Shown here: positions 1 through 7,850 of the stretch, piece after piece
Layout: each line of letters starts with the position of its first letter
Position numbering within the stretch: the stretch's first letter is position 1
Source: [Bacteroides] pectinophilus
Lineage (GTDB): Bacteria > Bacillota > Clostridia > Lachnospirales > Lachnospiraceae
Assembly (NCBI GenBank): GCA_025146925.1
Contig: CP102260.1
Coordinates: 1,131,001 to 1,195,000, forward strand
DNA length: 64,000 bases
Direction: 5' to 3'
Made by a program: the position numbers and the translations under genes
The notes under the pieces: model-generated
Told to the model about the DNA's origin: nothing
The model's input: the letters and a program-made list of their open reading frames with translations, nothing else
Databases searched by the model: none

Positions 1-116
1 ATAAAGAATCCCATGTATCCGCAGACTTGTTCACAGCGCCATTATGCTGTGTCCTTATCTGCGATTGACCTGATAAAATCTCTTGCCGGATTTTATATGA
101 TTGTCACCTTAAAAGG
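1..116. other. non-coding edge beyond the tape-measure stop
   Basis: This is the part of the accessory element that lies just past the stop codon of the minus-strand tape-measure gene. All three minus-strand frames meet stops within about 30 bases of that stop codon, so the tape-measure protein does not simply continue in another frame here. I see no gene in these bases. The element probably continues to the left of the window. Confidence 0.5.
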
Positions 117-1250
117 TCAATCAAAATTCTTTATAAAGCTTGCGAGACCTGCGGCACCTGCACTGAGTGCGATGGCACCCTTGCCGCCGATAACGTCTGT
201 TACGGATTCGACAACAGACAGAAGCTTGGTGAGCGCGTTGACAGCGTCAGCAATATCATCTGTATCGATAAGATTGCCTGCTGTGGCGTCCCATGCAGCG
301 CTGAATTTGTTAACAGCCTTGTTAAGCTCAGATGATGTCGCGGCAGAGCTGTCAATTAAAGAAACAGCAGATGCCCGGTACAGTGCCAGATTATCGCTGT
401 AGGACTTCATATTGGACATGAAAGCTGTGAGCGAGGCGGAATCCGTGCCGAGAATACCGGCAATGCTGTTCTTTGAAGAGCTGTCAAGAGTGTTGAATTG
501 GTCAGCAAGCTCGCTGATTAGCTGTATTGGGGATCTGAGTGCATTACTCCCCTCCGATATTTCTGTAATTGATATGCCTACAGAATTCAGGGCTGAGATT
601 ATGGAAGGGTCGGTAAGATTACTGAGAGTGTTAAAAATGCTGTTAAGCATGCTGCCGGCTGCTTTGCCGGACATTGCTGTACCGTCCAGCGCGGTGGCTG
701 CCAATGCAGAGAATTCATCTGCGCTTATACCGCACTGTGCTGCTGATGCGGCGGCAAGGATAGTGGCTTCAGCCATATCCTGAAGTCCTGCCGAAGTGCT
801 GTTTATGATGCTGTTCTGACCGTCAAGAATATCAATAAGACTGTCCACGCCGTCATGCAGTGTGTAGGCAGAGTTGGCGGCAAGAATATAACCGGAGCTC
901 ATTTCCGATGACATTCCGGCAGAATTCTGCAATGCGGCACACAGGTCAGTTAGCTGTGCGGCATTGGCTGCACCGGAATCATAGATAGCTCCGGCAGCGG
1001 CAACATAATCAGATGCGTGCTTTCCGTACCGTGCTGCGGCGTTGGCGGAAGCAACGCTGATTTCATTAAGCTCCTTTGAAGTAAAGGATGACGTGCCGGC
1101 AACCTTTGAGAGAGCAGAGTTGTATTTCTCAAGCTCTGACGTTGCCGCAACAAGCCCTGATGTCAGTACACTGAGGAATTCCGAAAATGCTTTTGAAGTA
1201 TTTCCGTTACTGAGACTCAGGATAATTGAGAGTAATGAGTTAAAATTCAT
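117..1250 (-). CDS. short phage tail tape-measure protein (TP901 core)
   Basis: The 377-residue protein has the low-complexity, Ala/Ser-rich helical make-up of the TP901-type tape-measure core: a central stretch with MAEATILAAASA, then ISADEFSALAATALDGTAM and a run ending in GILGTDSASLTAFM. It ends at SAGAAGLASFIKNFD, just where the family core domain normally ends. Tape-measure proteins usually run on for hundreds of residues to set tail length, so this one is either truncated or built for a very short tail. The start follows a GGAGG about 10 bases upstream. It is the last visible gene of the minus-strand set, after the XhlA-like and holin genes. The family call is from motif pattern; the truncation is seen directly. 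Confidence 0.75.
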   Translation of the reverse strand: MNFNSLLSIILSLSNGNTSKAFSEFLSVLTSGLVAATSELEKYNSALSKVAGTSSFTSKELNEISVASANAAARYGKHASDYVAAAGAIYDSGAANAAQLTDLCAALQNSAGMSSEMSSGYILAANSAYTLHDGVDSLIDILDGQNSIINSTSAGLQDMAEATILAAASAAQCGISADEFSALAATALDGTAMSGKAAGSMLNSIFNTLSNLTDPSIISALNSVGISITEISEGSNALRSPIQLISELADQFNTLDSSSKNSIAGILGTDSASLTAFMSNMKSYSDNLALYRASAVSLIDSSAATSSELNKAVNKFSAAWDATAGNLIDTDDIADAVNALTKLLSVVESVTDVIGGKGAIALSAGAAGLASFIKNFD

Positions 1251-1303
1251 GTAGTATTTAACCTCCTATCGTATAAATGCATAGATATAACTGCCGGACA
1301 ATG

Positions 1304-1579
1304 TCAAAAGACACCGGGAAGGACATTGGCAAGAAGAAAGCCTGCAATGCCTGCGGCAAACAGCCAGATAAGCTTGTCTGAAAGCGAGTCCCAGCGTGCC
1401 TTTGTCTCAATTGCGGGGCGGTTTTCAAGAGTAGTGACCTTATCAGCAAGTTCACGTTGTGAATCCCTTATATCATGGATATCTGTTTTCAAATCTTCTA
1501 TGCGAAGTTCTATAGAACGGCAGTGACTGTCAACATCCTGAAGCTTGACAGCCATTTCCATAAATTGTTTATCATCCAT
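1304..1579 (-). CDS. XhlA-like coiled-coil membrane protein
   Basis: The 91-residue protein has an N-terminal amphipathic coiled coil (about residues 1-60, heptads around SIELRIEDLKTDIHDIRDSQ) followed by one C-terminal membrane helix (about 70-88) rich in Ile, Leu, Phe and Ala. This is the layout of the haemolysin XhlA family found beside phage holins, where it helps holin-dependent lysis of the host membrane. It lies 18 bases after the holin stop on the same strand. A tail-associated coiled-coil protein is a possible alternative. Confidence 0.65.
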   Translation of the reverse strand: MDDKQFMEMAVKLQDVDSHCRSIELRIEDLKTDIHDIRDSQRELADKVTTLENRPAIETKARWDSLSDKLIWLFAAGIAGFLLANVLPGVF

Positions 1580-1597
1580 ATATGAATACCTGCCTTG

Positions 1598-1912
1598 TCA
1601 TATATTGGTAGCCGTTATATTTACACCAAGTATTTTACCGAGGGATATCATGGCTTTTCCCACATACAGACCTATAGCGGAGGTCATGATAAACATGGGT
1701 GTGACACCGGTTGCTGATAAGTCGGTGGCATCGAAGCAGTAGGCTGTTCCGATGAACATAAATGTTACGATTGCTGCCTTAAGGAGTCCTGATGCCAGCA
1801 ATGACAATTCAAAATGCATCCGGCGTGTACCGATATTGTAGTACATTCCCGCAGCAATATTCATTGTGATTGCTATAGCAAGTGTTGGCAGCAGTGATAT
1901 AAGCTCTTTCAT
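1598..1912 (-). CDS. phage holin-like membrane protein
   Basis: The 104-residue protein is small and has three hydrophobic segments at about residues 7-25, 38-60 and 73-92, with a short positive linker (GTRRMHF) after the first. That size and topology match three-helix phage holins, which form the membrane lesion that releases endolysin. The start follows a clear GGAGGA. It sits downstream of a rho-independent terminator, so it may be transcribed apart from the structural gene before it. No endolysin gene is visible in the window. The role is inferred from topology and the adjacent XhlA-like gene. Confidence 0.65.
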   Translation of the reverse strand: MKELISLLPTLAIAITMNIAAGMYYNIGTRRMHFELSLLASGLLKAAIVTFMFIGTAYCFDATDLSATGVTPMFIMTSAIGLYVGKAMISLGKILGVNITATNI

Positions 1913-1979
1913 ACTAATCCTCCGTTCTTGCGCCGTCTTTGGCGCATACTAAGTTTGTGCTTGCAGGCACGGATTACGG

Positions 1980-2013
1980 AAAAACGCGGGCAGGCTTCAT
2001 GCCTGACCCGCGT
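1980..2013 (-). terminator. rho-independent terminator after the tail-tube-like gene
   Basis: Read on the minus strand, a GC-rich hairpin with arms of about 12 bp (ACGCGGG pairing with CCCGCGT, one bulge, loop of about five bases) is followed at once by five Ts. It separates the structural gene at 2074-2802 from the holin/XhlA/tape-measure genes. Two further small hairpins lie between it and the holin start (the one around 1930-1945 is a perfect 6-bp stem). Confidence 0.75.
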
Positions 2014-2073
2014 ATGCTGTGTGGTGCCTGCATCACAGACAGCCTTGTGCAAAGCTGCTGTAAAGCTGCTGCA

Positions 2074-2802
2074 CTATTCCTCAATCTCTATCATATCAAT
2101 AAAGTTGTTATCCTTGTCAGAGAGAAGATCAAAGGTCATTGTAAGTGATGCAGGGTCGCCCTCACTTGACTGTGACAGTTCAAAGCTTCTCTGTGGCTGT
2201 GCCTTATAAAGAATAATCTTATAAGGTGTAAGGATATCATTCTCATCCTTCTCAACAGTGTTCATTGAGATATAGTATGACTTAGGGAGACGGCTGTTGT
2301 TGAATGAAATCTTCTTAACGCCTGAGCTCTTTGATGCAATGTAGCCTACCTCATACTCTTCACCGACAGCAATGTCGGATGCATTGGATGCTGTGAAACG
2401 GTTCTCCGAATATGTACCGCTGATCTCGTCATTGCCGAATGAGCCCTTGCAAAATGCAAATACCGTGCCTGCTATGGCATCCTCAGGAATTGCAAGAATA
2501 CCGGCTTCGGTACATTTTATAAGCTCTCTTACAGGATAAGATGCAGTTGACTCTATTACACCGTCTGTCATGAGAGAATAGAATTCAAAAGGATATACCT
2601 GAGCTTCAATAGTTGCAGTACCTGTCATGGGATTTGAAAATGCGATTTTTCTTGAACCCTTAGACATTGCGTATACTGCATCGGCAGAGATGCTCTGTGT
2701 TGTTGTGTTGGCTGTTTCAAAAAACAATACCGGCTTCATTGTTGATACGTCACGAATATCTACGTCACATACCTGTCTGTTTGCTTTGTTGATTGTTGGC
2801 AT
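2074..2802 (-). CDS. phage tail-tube-like structural protein
   Basis: This 242-residue protein starts with PTINKANRQVCDVDIRDV and continues as a soluble, beta-rich, mildly acidic sequence with no signal peptide or membrane helix. The overall pattern (short polar N-terminus, ATIEAQVYPFEFYSLMTDG in the middle, acidic C-terminal strand) resembles virion structural proteins of large Gram-positive phages, most likely tail tube or a tube-like component. It has an ideal AGGAGGAA ribosome site and lies 47 bases after the preceding gene. No enzyme motif is present. Its position between the polymerase genes and the tape-measure gene supports a tail role, but the exact part is not proven. Confidence 0.5.
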   Translation of the reverse strand: MPTINKANRQVCDVDIRDVSTMKPVLFFETANTTTQSISADAVYAMSKGSRKIAFSNPMTGTATIEAQVYPFEFYSLMTDGVIESTASYPVRELIKCTEAGILAIPEDAIAGTVFAFCKGSFGNDEISGTYSENRFTASNASDIAVGEEYEVGYIASKSSGVKKISFNNSRLPKSYYISMNTVEKDENDILTPYKIILYKAQPQRSFELSQSSEGDPASLTMTFDLLSDKDNNFIDMIEIEE

Positions 2803-2849
2803 AAAAAATTCCTCCTAAAAATAATTTTTATAAAAAAGGTCTGCAGCCC

Positions 2850-3527
2850 TTAGTTATCGGATACATTTGAAAACCATAGGGAATCATCAAACTTACTGTC
2901 CTTGTCACCCCATATGGAAACACTTCTTGAAAGTATATGGTAGTAGTCAATATACCGCTGTCTTTTAAACTGGTCATTGAGCTGGTAGACAGTCAGATCC
3001 CAGATGTTAATAATGTTAAGGCTGTTGTGGTGCGCCGCAAGCGCTGAAATAATATTTGGCATTTCAAGGCGCCTGTCTGCTTTTTTGACGCTTTTTGAGG
3101 CGCCCTTCCTGATTTTTGAAAGAAGACGTGCTGCGGTGCTGTTCTTAAGCTTAACATTATTACCTGTAACAGCTTCTTCGGATAAGCAGATACGCTGCAA
3201 TATAACATCAGCAACTAACGGATAATTATCAGAAGCGATATATCCGCAGACAGAGCTAAGGTTATCCTTATACAGCACATATTTCTTTAAATTTTCTGAG
3301 TAGGTGACTGTTTCAACTATAAAAAAGTTGAGAGCGTCGCATAATAATCTGCATGTTGAATTTTGGGCTGTAAGGGCATCATAGCTGTTAAAAAGACATG
3401 ACACATACATCATGTAGGTATTATAGGAAATTATTGAGATGTCTCTCAGAGTGGGGCATCTGATGTTTCCTGTCTGTGGTATGTACACAGGCTGTGGTGA
3501 CAGAAGCGTAAAATAATCAAGTTTAAT
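2850..3527 (-). CDS. unknown element protein, probable ATT start
   Basis: I do not recognise this protein of about 225 residues. It opens IKLDYFTLLSPQPVYIP, is rich in Tyr, Ile and Ser, has a basic middle (SKIRKGASKSVKKADRR) and ends DSLWFSNVSDN. The reading frame is open from 3620, but no ribosome site precedes the ATG there. A perfect GGAGGTGA at 3533-3540 is followed five bases later by ATT in frame at 3525-3527, so ATT is the likely start; GTG at 3534-3536 would overlap the ribosome site. Its place before the tube-like gene suggests a tail-assembly or structural role, which is inference. Confidence 0.55.
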   Translation of the reverse strand: MKLDYFTLLSPQPVYIPQTGNIRCPTLRDISIISYNTYMMYVSCLFNSYDALTAQNSTCRLLCDALNFFIVETVTYSENLKKYVLYKDNLSSVCGYIASDNYPLVADVILQRICLSEEAVTGNNVKLKNSTAARLLSKIRKGASKSVKKADRRLEMPNIISALAAHHNSLNIINIWDLTVYQLNDQFKRQRYIDYYHILSRSVSIWGDKDSKFDDSLWFSNVSDN

Positions 3528-3632
3528 AGTAATCACCTCCAAGCTTTTGTGTGCCACATTGTGCGGCACTGTATCCACATATGAAATATACGAAGCAAAA
3601 AAGTGGATGCAGTGCAGCATCTGTGCGGATTG

Positions 3633-4487
3633 CTAAGAATTTTCAATAACTTCACAACTGCGTTTTTTCATCATTGACATGCGCTGCCATTCAAGCTGTC
3701 TTGCGTGCCTGCATTCGGGACAGTACATCGTGCGGCTGCCTTTTTTCTCGATAAGGCGCTTGCATATATGACATCTTATATAATGTCTGTGTTCTTTAAG
3801 ACCAAGCTGCTGTTTCAGCCACCGCTTTATATCTCCGCTGAGTGAGCGGCAGATATATGCAGTATAGACATGATCCTCGCTTAAGAATTCAGGCTGCGGG
3901 CTGCTGTCCTCCGTCTCAGCCGCTTCATCGGTAAGACGGCAGTTTTCAAAGCATTTGCGAAGAAAAGGGGTAATAACATTCAGGTATTCGTCCCATGACA
4001 GCCGTGGTTTCTGCATGGAAAGCTTTTTCTTAAGCTGTACGGAGCTGTCAATGGCATCATCGATAAGTCCCGTAAGAACCTCAGGGTCTGTGTCAATACC
4101 CGATATCCATTCGTAATACAGTCGCTTTGGAGTCTTTATAAGCTGCATATATTCTTTGTCTACAACTATCTCAGGGTCAAAATAAACAGAATATATATTG
4201 TTGATTTTCTGGCGTATTATATCGCACCAGTTGTCTTTATCGGTCATTGAACGGTAGTAGGTGTATTCAACGTCTGACCATGCATCAAAAATCTTTCCTG
4301 TCTCAGTATTGATAAGATCATTTCTTACTCTGTAGCGTATGGTCTTTGTCATGCGTGTACGATTGTTGCCGCATGACCAAAGTGCGGAGCAGAAAGCATC
4401 GAATATTGCGTCTTTTTCTGAAATGTCTTCAGCATATTTGTAGTCCTCAAGAATTTCGTAAAGGTACATATCATTACAGTTATACAT
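3633..4487 (-). CDS. unknown protein with C-terminal zinc ribbon
   Basis: The 284-residue protein overlaps the end of the polymerase gene by eight bases and has its own GAGGAGGA ribosome site, so the two are probably translationally coupled. The first 240 residues are mostly helical and acidic with no motif I recognise. The C-terminus carries CHIC, then 14 residues, then CPEC, a four-cysteine zinc-binding unit, followed by a basic tail. Zinc ribbons of this sort are common in transcription and DNA-binding proteins, so a partner of the polymerase is a fair guess but unproven. An upstream ATG at 4532 lies inside the polymerase gene and lacks a ribosome site. Confidence 0.65.
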   Translation of the reverse strand: MYNCNDMYLYEILEDYKYAEDISEKDAIFDAFCSALWSCGNNRTRMTKTIRYRVRNDLINTETGKIFDAWSDVEYTYYRSMTDKDNWCDIIRQKINNIYSVYFDPEIVVDKEYMQLIKTPKRLYYEWISGIDTDPEVLTGLIDDAIDSSVQLKKKLSMQKPRLSWDEYLNVITPFLRKCFENCRLTDEAAETEDSSPQPEFLSEDHVYTAYICRSLSGDIKRWLKQQLGLKEHRHYIRCHICKRLIEKKGSRTMYCPECRHARQLEWQRMSMMKKRSCEVIENS

Positions 4488-7047
4488 TGGAATCCTCCTC
4501 TTTAAGTTCATAATATCTGCCAAGATATTCATATGAATTATCTGTGGCGTGTGTCAGTTGGCTGATTGAAATATTTGGTCTGTCTGGTGAGTTGGCACGC
4601 AGATTATCAATGATATAATCGCTGTAGGCAGACCATGCAAGTGCTTTGCTTATGGATAATGACTTATATGAGACCTTAATGATGTAGTTGGCTGCTGTAT
4701 TTTCATCAGTGCCAAGTTCACCGGAGATTTTCTCGCGGTACAGCGAAGCGAGATTACGGATGGCTTCAAGTCTGTCCTTTGTATCATTGTAATTAACATC
4801 ATCATGAATGAGCTCTTTAAGTGCATCTGCATAACGGTTGACGAAGCGCCGGCACTGACGGAGTATTTTGTCATCCTCAAGCGTGAGGGAGTGGTCGAGC
4901 AGCAGCCGGAGGGATACATCGGGTGTGTTAATATTTTTGTCACGGATTATGTGTTTCTTTTCCCAGACTGATATATAATCGCAAAGCTCATTCATGGGTG
5001 ACGGCGAGTGATAGGCATTAAGCTTTACCTGTTCATTGCTGTCGGGATTTTTGCTGCGTTTCGCAAGCATGTTTTTGTAGCGTTCCATTTCCTTCGGGTA
5101 GTTAAACAATAAGAAATACGGAAGCTGGCGTAGGTATTTCTTCAGGCCTGCGCCCATGTGCCACCTGAGACCTGTTTTTAAGAAATCAATTTCCTTGCCC
5201 TGATATATTCTCAGCAGCGAAGCAAAGTCAGAATAGAGGCTGCGGACTGCTTCATCGGTCGCGTAACGGTTTTCTATGCATGTAGCTGCGTTGGTAATAT
5301 CCCCTATACGGTTATCACGGGTCATAAGCTCGTACTCGACAAGATTTTCAGCGGTATATTCCTTTGCCTGTGCGGTTGCCTTGTCATTAATGTCAAGAAT
5401 TATAGGCTTGTCTGACTTTGCCTGAACAATATGAGGGTCATTGCATAACAGGAAAATGTCACCGTCAAAATCAGCTCCGCCCTGCTGTGGCGCGGATATA
5501 TCATACGCATTGAACATTACGATGTCCTGATCCTTAAAATGTGCGAACCATTTGTCTGTAATGTCATTATGGACGATACGGACACGGTTGACCTCAGACG
5601 GGTCAACCAGGGGTGAACGCAATGACAGACAGTCACCGTCAGGCATGCAGCCACTGTACAGCTCATGTGCATTCAGACAGCCGACAGGCTCAAGTCCAGC
5701 CGCATACTGAAGATATGCAAGCATGTCACCCACACCTGTGTGATAGAAGCCTGAGCAGTATATCTTTCCGGTACGCGCTTCGTTAATTGCTTTGGACAGC
5801 TTCATATGGATATAATGACGCACAGCGGGGTCATGCAGCATTATGTCATTAATGAGAATTGCTTCGTTGTACCGGCTGTCAGTCTTGCAGTCCTTTGTGT
5901 CGCGGATACCGAGAAAACGGTAGGTGTAGAATTTATTTCCGTTTATGATATTTTCAAAAAGGTCTGTTGTGTATCGCGCAATGCTTACAATTCCGTCTCC
6001 GTCATTATCGGGATTGAGAATGTCATAGCTTTTGAAGGCTTTGTCCTCAAAGCATCGTATGTAGTTGGAATTCCATAGCTTGAGGCACTGGATGTACTGA
6101 AAATTCATGCGTGTATACAATTCAATGTCCTTTATATGATGGCTGTATTTGCTTATGCCGAGGCGGAGACTGTATTTATTGATGGCTGCCATATACATGT
6201 TCCATGCGTCACTGCCGTATTGCTTATAAAACATTGAATGTCCTTTGAACATTGATGTATTCCATATGCAGTCAATATCATCTATATGATGACTTACGCC
6301 GTATATATCAGTTATGTATTCAATATTCCATTCCCTGAGAATCTTTCTGAAAGGAACATATACGGAGTAGCCCTTTATAAACGGCATTCTTACCTGTACG
6401 CCGGCAGCGTTGTAATCAAGCTTAAGCCGGGAGCTGACGGTGTGCATAAAGCCTGCTTCATGGCAGCCACAGCCGTCAAAGGGTGAAAGCTTTATATCTG
6501 TATGGCCCTCGGCAACACGTCTGTTATCCGTAACATATCGTATGAAAATATCGTTCAGCGTCTTTTTGTATTCACCTATTATTACAATATTCGGCATATA
6601 GTCCTTTATAATCGTGCATGAGCTGAAGATAAGGCAGCGCTGCGCCTCATATTTGGATATTACACAATTAGCTACGGGAATATCCATCTGTGAAATCCTG
6701 TAAAGCACGTCATAATACTTGTCGCATACAAAAGCCGTTATGCCGTTCTTGGCCTGAGATGCGGATTTGCCGAATCTGCGGTAGTGAACACCGTTATAGG
6801 TGAAGCCGCATGAAAGTACATGCCTGAGGTCATCTTCGCCGGAATTTTTATTCCTTGAACGTATGAGTATCATTTCGGTGATATGGCTGCATGGATATCC
6901 TCTCAGACGTGCAAGCTGGTCAATTATGATTGAGTCCTCTGTGCTTACTATGTACTGCCTGGCAGCTTCTTCATCACCGGTTACATTCATGTTGAAATCA
7001 CATGAGCTTAAGTCTTTTAGCGGAATTCTTATTAATGTGTATGTCAT
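4480..7047 (-). CDS. single-chain two-barrel RNA polymerase (YonO/QDE-1-like)
   Basis: The 855-residue protein carries the hallmarks of the family that joins eukaryotic RNA-silencing polymerases (QDE-1) and the phage SPbeta polymerase YonO. These are DGCG at about residues 191-194 (first barrel), VQVRMPFIKGYSVYVP with its Lys-Gly near 225-226, the RSP...DPSEVNRVRIV block near 477-491, and DFDGD at 526-530, the Mg-binding triad of the second barrel. It probably makes RNA on DNA for this element; YonO is known to be a DNA-dependent RNA polymerase. The start at 7047 has GGAG seven bases upstream; an ATG at 7053 is too close to that site. It is divergent from a sigma-like gene across two LexA-type boxes. 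Confidence 0.85.
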   Translation of the reverse strand: MTYTLIRIPLKDLSSCDFNMNVTGDEEAARQYIVSTEDSIIIDQLARLRGYPCSHITEMILIRSRNKNSGEDDLRHVLSCGFTYNGVHYRRFGKSASQAKNGITAFVCDKYYDVLYRISQMDIPVANCVISKYEAQRCLIFSSCTIIKDYMPNIVIIGEYKKTLNDIFIRYVTDNRRVAEGHTDIKLSPFDGCGCHEAGFMHTVSSRLKLDYNAAGVQVRMPFIKGYSVYVPFRKILREWNIEYITDIYGVSHHIDDIDCIWNTSMFKGHSMFYKQYGSDAWNMYMAAINKYSLRLGISKYSHHIKDIELYTRMNFQYIQCLKLWNSNYIRCFEDKAFKSYDILNPDNDGDGIVSIARYTTDLFENIINGNKFYTYRFLGIRDTKDCKTDSRYNEAILINDIMLHDPAVRHYIHMKLSKAINEARTGKIYCSGFYHTGVGDMLAYLQYAAGLEPVGCLNAHELYSGCMPDGDCLSLRSPLVDPSEVNRVRIVHNDITDKWFAHFKDQDIVMFNAYDISAPQQGGADFDGDIFLLCNDPHIVQAKSDKPIILDINDKATAQAKEYTAENLVEYELMTRDNRIGDITNAATCIENRYATDEAVRSLYSDFASLLRIYQGKEIDFLKTGLRWHMGAGLKKYLRQLPYFLLFNYPKEMERYKNMLAKRSKNPDSNEQVKLNAYHSPSPMNELCDYISVWEKKHIIRDKNINTPDVSLRLLLDHSLTLEDDKILRQCRRFVNRYADALKELIHDDVNYNDTKDRLEAIRNLASLYREKISGELGTDENTAANYIIKVSYKSLSISKALAWSAYSDYIIDNLRANSPDRPNISISQLTHATDNSYEYLGRYYELKEEDSNV

Positions 7048-7105
7048 TGTCATTCTCCTGCCTGTAAAAAAGTTTTTGGGTTATATATAATAATTCACTA
7101 CTTGG

Positions 7106-7119
7106 CGAACGAATGTTCA
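7106..7119. promoter_or_regulatory. LexA (SOS) box 1
   Basis: CGAACGAATGTTCA contains GAAC-N4-GTTC and matches the Bacillus LexA/DinR consensus CGAAC-RNRY-GTTYC at all but the last position. It lies about 60-73 bases upstream of the polymerase start and overlaps a weak minus-strand promoter (TTCGCC at 7104-7109, TATATA at 7082-7087). Confidence 0.75.
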
Positions 7120-7156
7120 TGAAAAATAATTAAATTAGTCTTATATAAAAACTATA

Positions 7157-7185
7157 TTGACATATATGAACATTAGTTCTATCAT
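7157..7185 (+). promoter_or_regulatory. sigma-A promoter for the sigma-like/DUF262 genes
   Basis: TTGACA (7157-7162), a 17-base spacer and TATCAT (7180-7185) make a near-consensus host promoter pointing at the sigma-like gene, leaving a leader of about 70 bases. LexA box 2 fills the spacer, which is a classic repression geometry. Confidence 0.75.
7167..7180. promoter_or_regulatory. LexA (SOS) box 2
   Basis: TGAACATTAGTTCT holds a second GAAC-N4-GTTC palindrome, placed between the -35 and -10 of the plus-strand promoter. Together with box 1, 61 bases away, the two form a 14-base inverted repeat with one mismatch. Confidence 0.75.
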
Positions 7186-7264
7186 AGAGACATGATACAG
7201 AAGGCGGTGTGAAAGATAATGAACAACATAACAAACATATTTTTGAAAGAAAGGAAAGATGAAT

Positions 7265-7840
7265 ATGAATCCAGAGAAGAAGGACAGGGTGCTGTCACGA
7301 TATTGTGGTAACGGCATGGAGGGCTTGAGGAAGCTGTGTAATCCGCTTATAGCAAGGCTTGGAGGAATCACACAGGCAGATTATGATGATTTTTACAGCA
7401 TAGCACTTGAGGTACTCAGCCAGAGTGTTGAACGGTATGATGAGAACACAGGATGTACATTTGCAGCATATTATATAGGGAATGTTGAGCGCAGATATAT
7501 TAACGAGCTCAGAAGACGTAATACGAAGGGCAGAAGAAGTGAATATGGTATGGTTGACAGTCTGGACAGGTGTGTCGGCGAGGACGGATTAAGGCTGGCA
7601 GATACTATAGCATCGGATTTTGATGTGTTTGACGAGGTTATGGAGCATGAAGGCTGCAATTCGGACAGCATGATGATATATCTGAGCCGCCTTTCCATCA
7701 TACAGAGAGCCGTGCTGATTATGATGGCAGAGGGCTATTCTTCAGATGAGATAAAAGAGGCACTGGCTATAGATGCCAGACAATATAGGGAAAGCATTGC
7801 GGCGATACGTGCATATGAGAATATACGCGTGCTTATGTGA
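7265..7840 (+). CDS. small sigma-70-like factor
   Basis: The 191-residue protein has a region-2-like block at about residues 39-83: DYDDFYSIALEVLSQS, then ERYDENTGCTFAAYYIGNVE and ERRYINELRRRN, the core-binding and -10 recognition helices. A C-terminal helix-turn-helix-like block (about 141-183, SRLSIIQRAVLIMMAEGYSS) sits where region 4 would be. It therefore looks like a divergent phage or mobile-element sigma factor or a helper of the neighbouring polymerase. AGGAA lies eight bases before the ATG at 7265; the ATG at 7259 is too close. The gene is controlled by the promoter with LexA box 2 and is followed 10 bases later by the DUF262-like gene. Confidence 0.7.
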   Translation: MNPEKKDRVLSRYCGNGMEGLRKLCNPLIARLGGITQADYDDFYSIALEVLSQSVERYDENTGCTFAAYYIGNVERRYINELRRRNTKGRRSEYGMVDSLDRCVGEDGLRLADTIASDFDVFDEVMEHEGCNSDSMMIYLSRLSIIQRAVLIMMAEGYSSDEIKEALAIDARQYRESIAAIRAYENIRVLM

Positions 7841-7850
7841 GGTGACGGAT

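Noticed and set aside
1912-2074. Open frames on the plus strand in the gap after the tube-like gene
   Set aside because: They run through the terminator hairpin and have no ribosome site.
2803-2849. Weak hairpin (AAGGGCTGCAGACCTT then a T-run) on the minus strand before the tube-like gene
   Set aside because: The stem is short with a mismatch and would end transcription just before a gene with a strong ribosome site; too weak to call a terminator.
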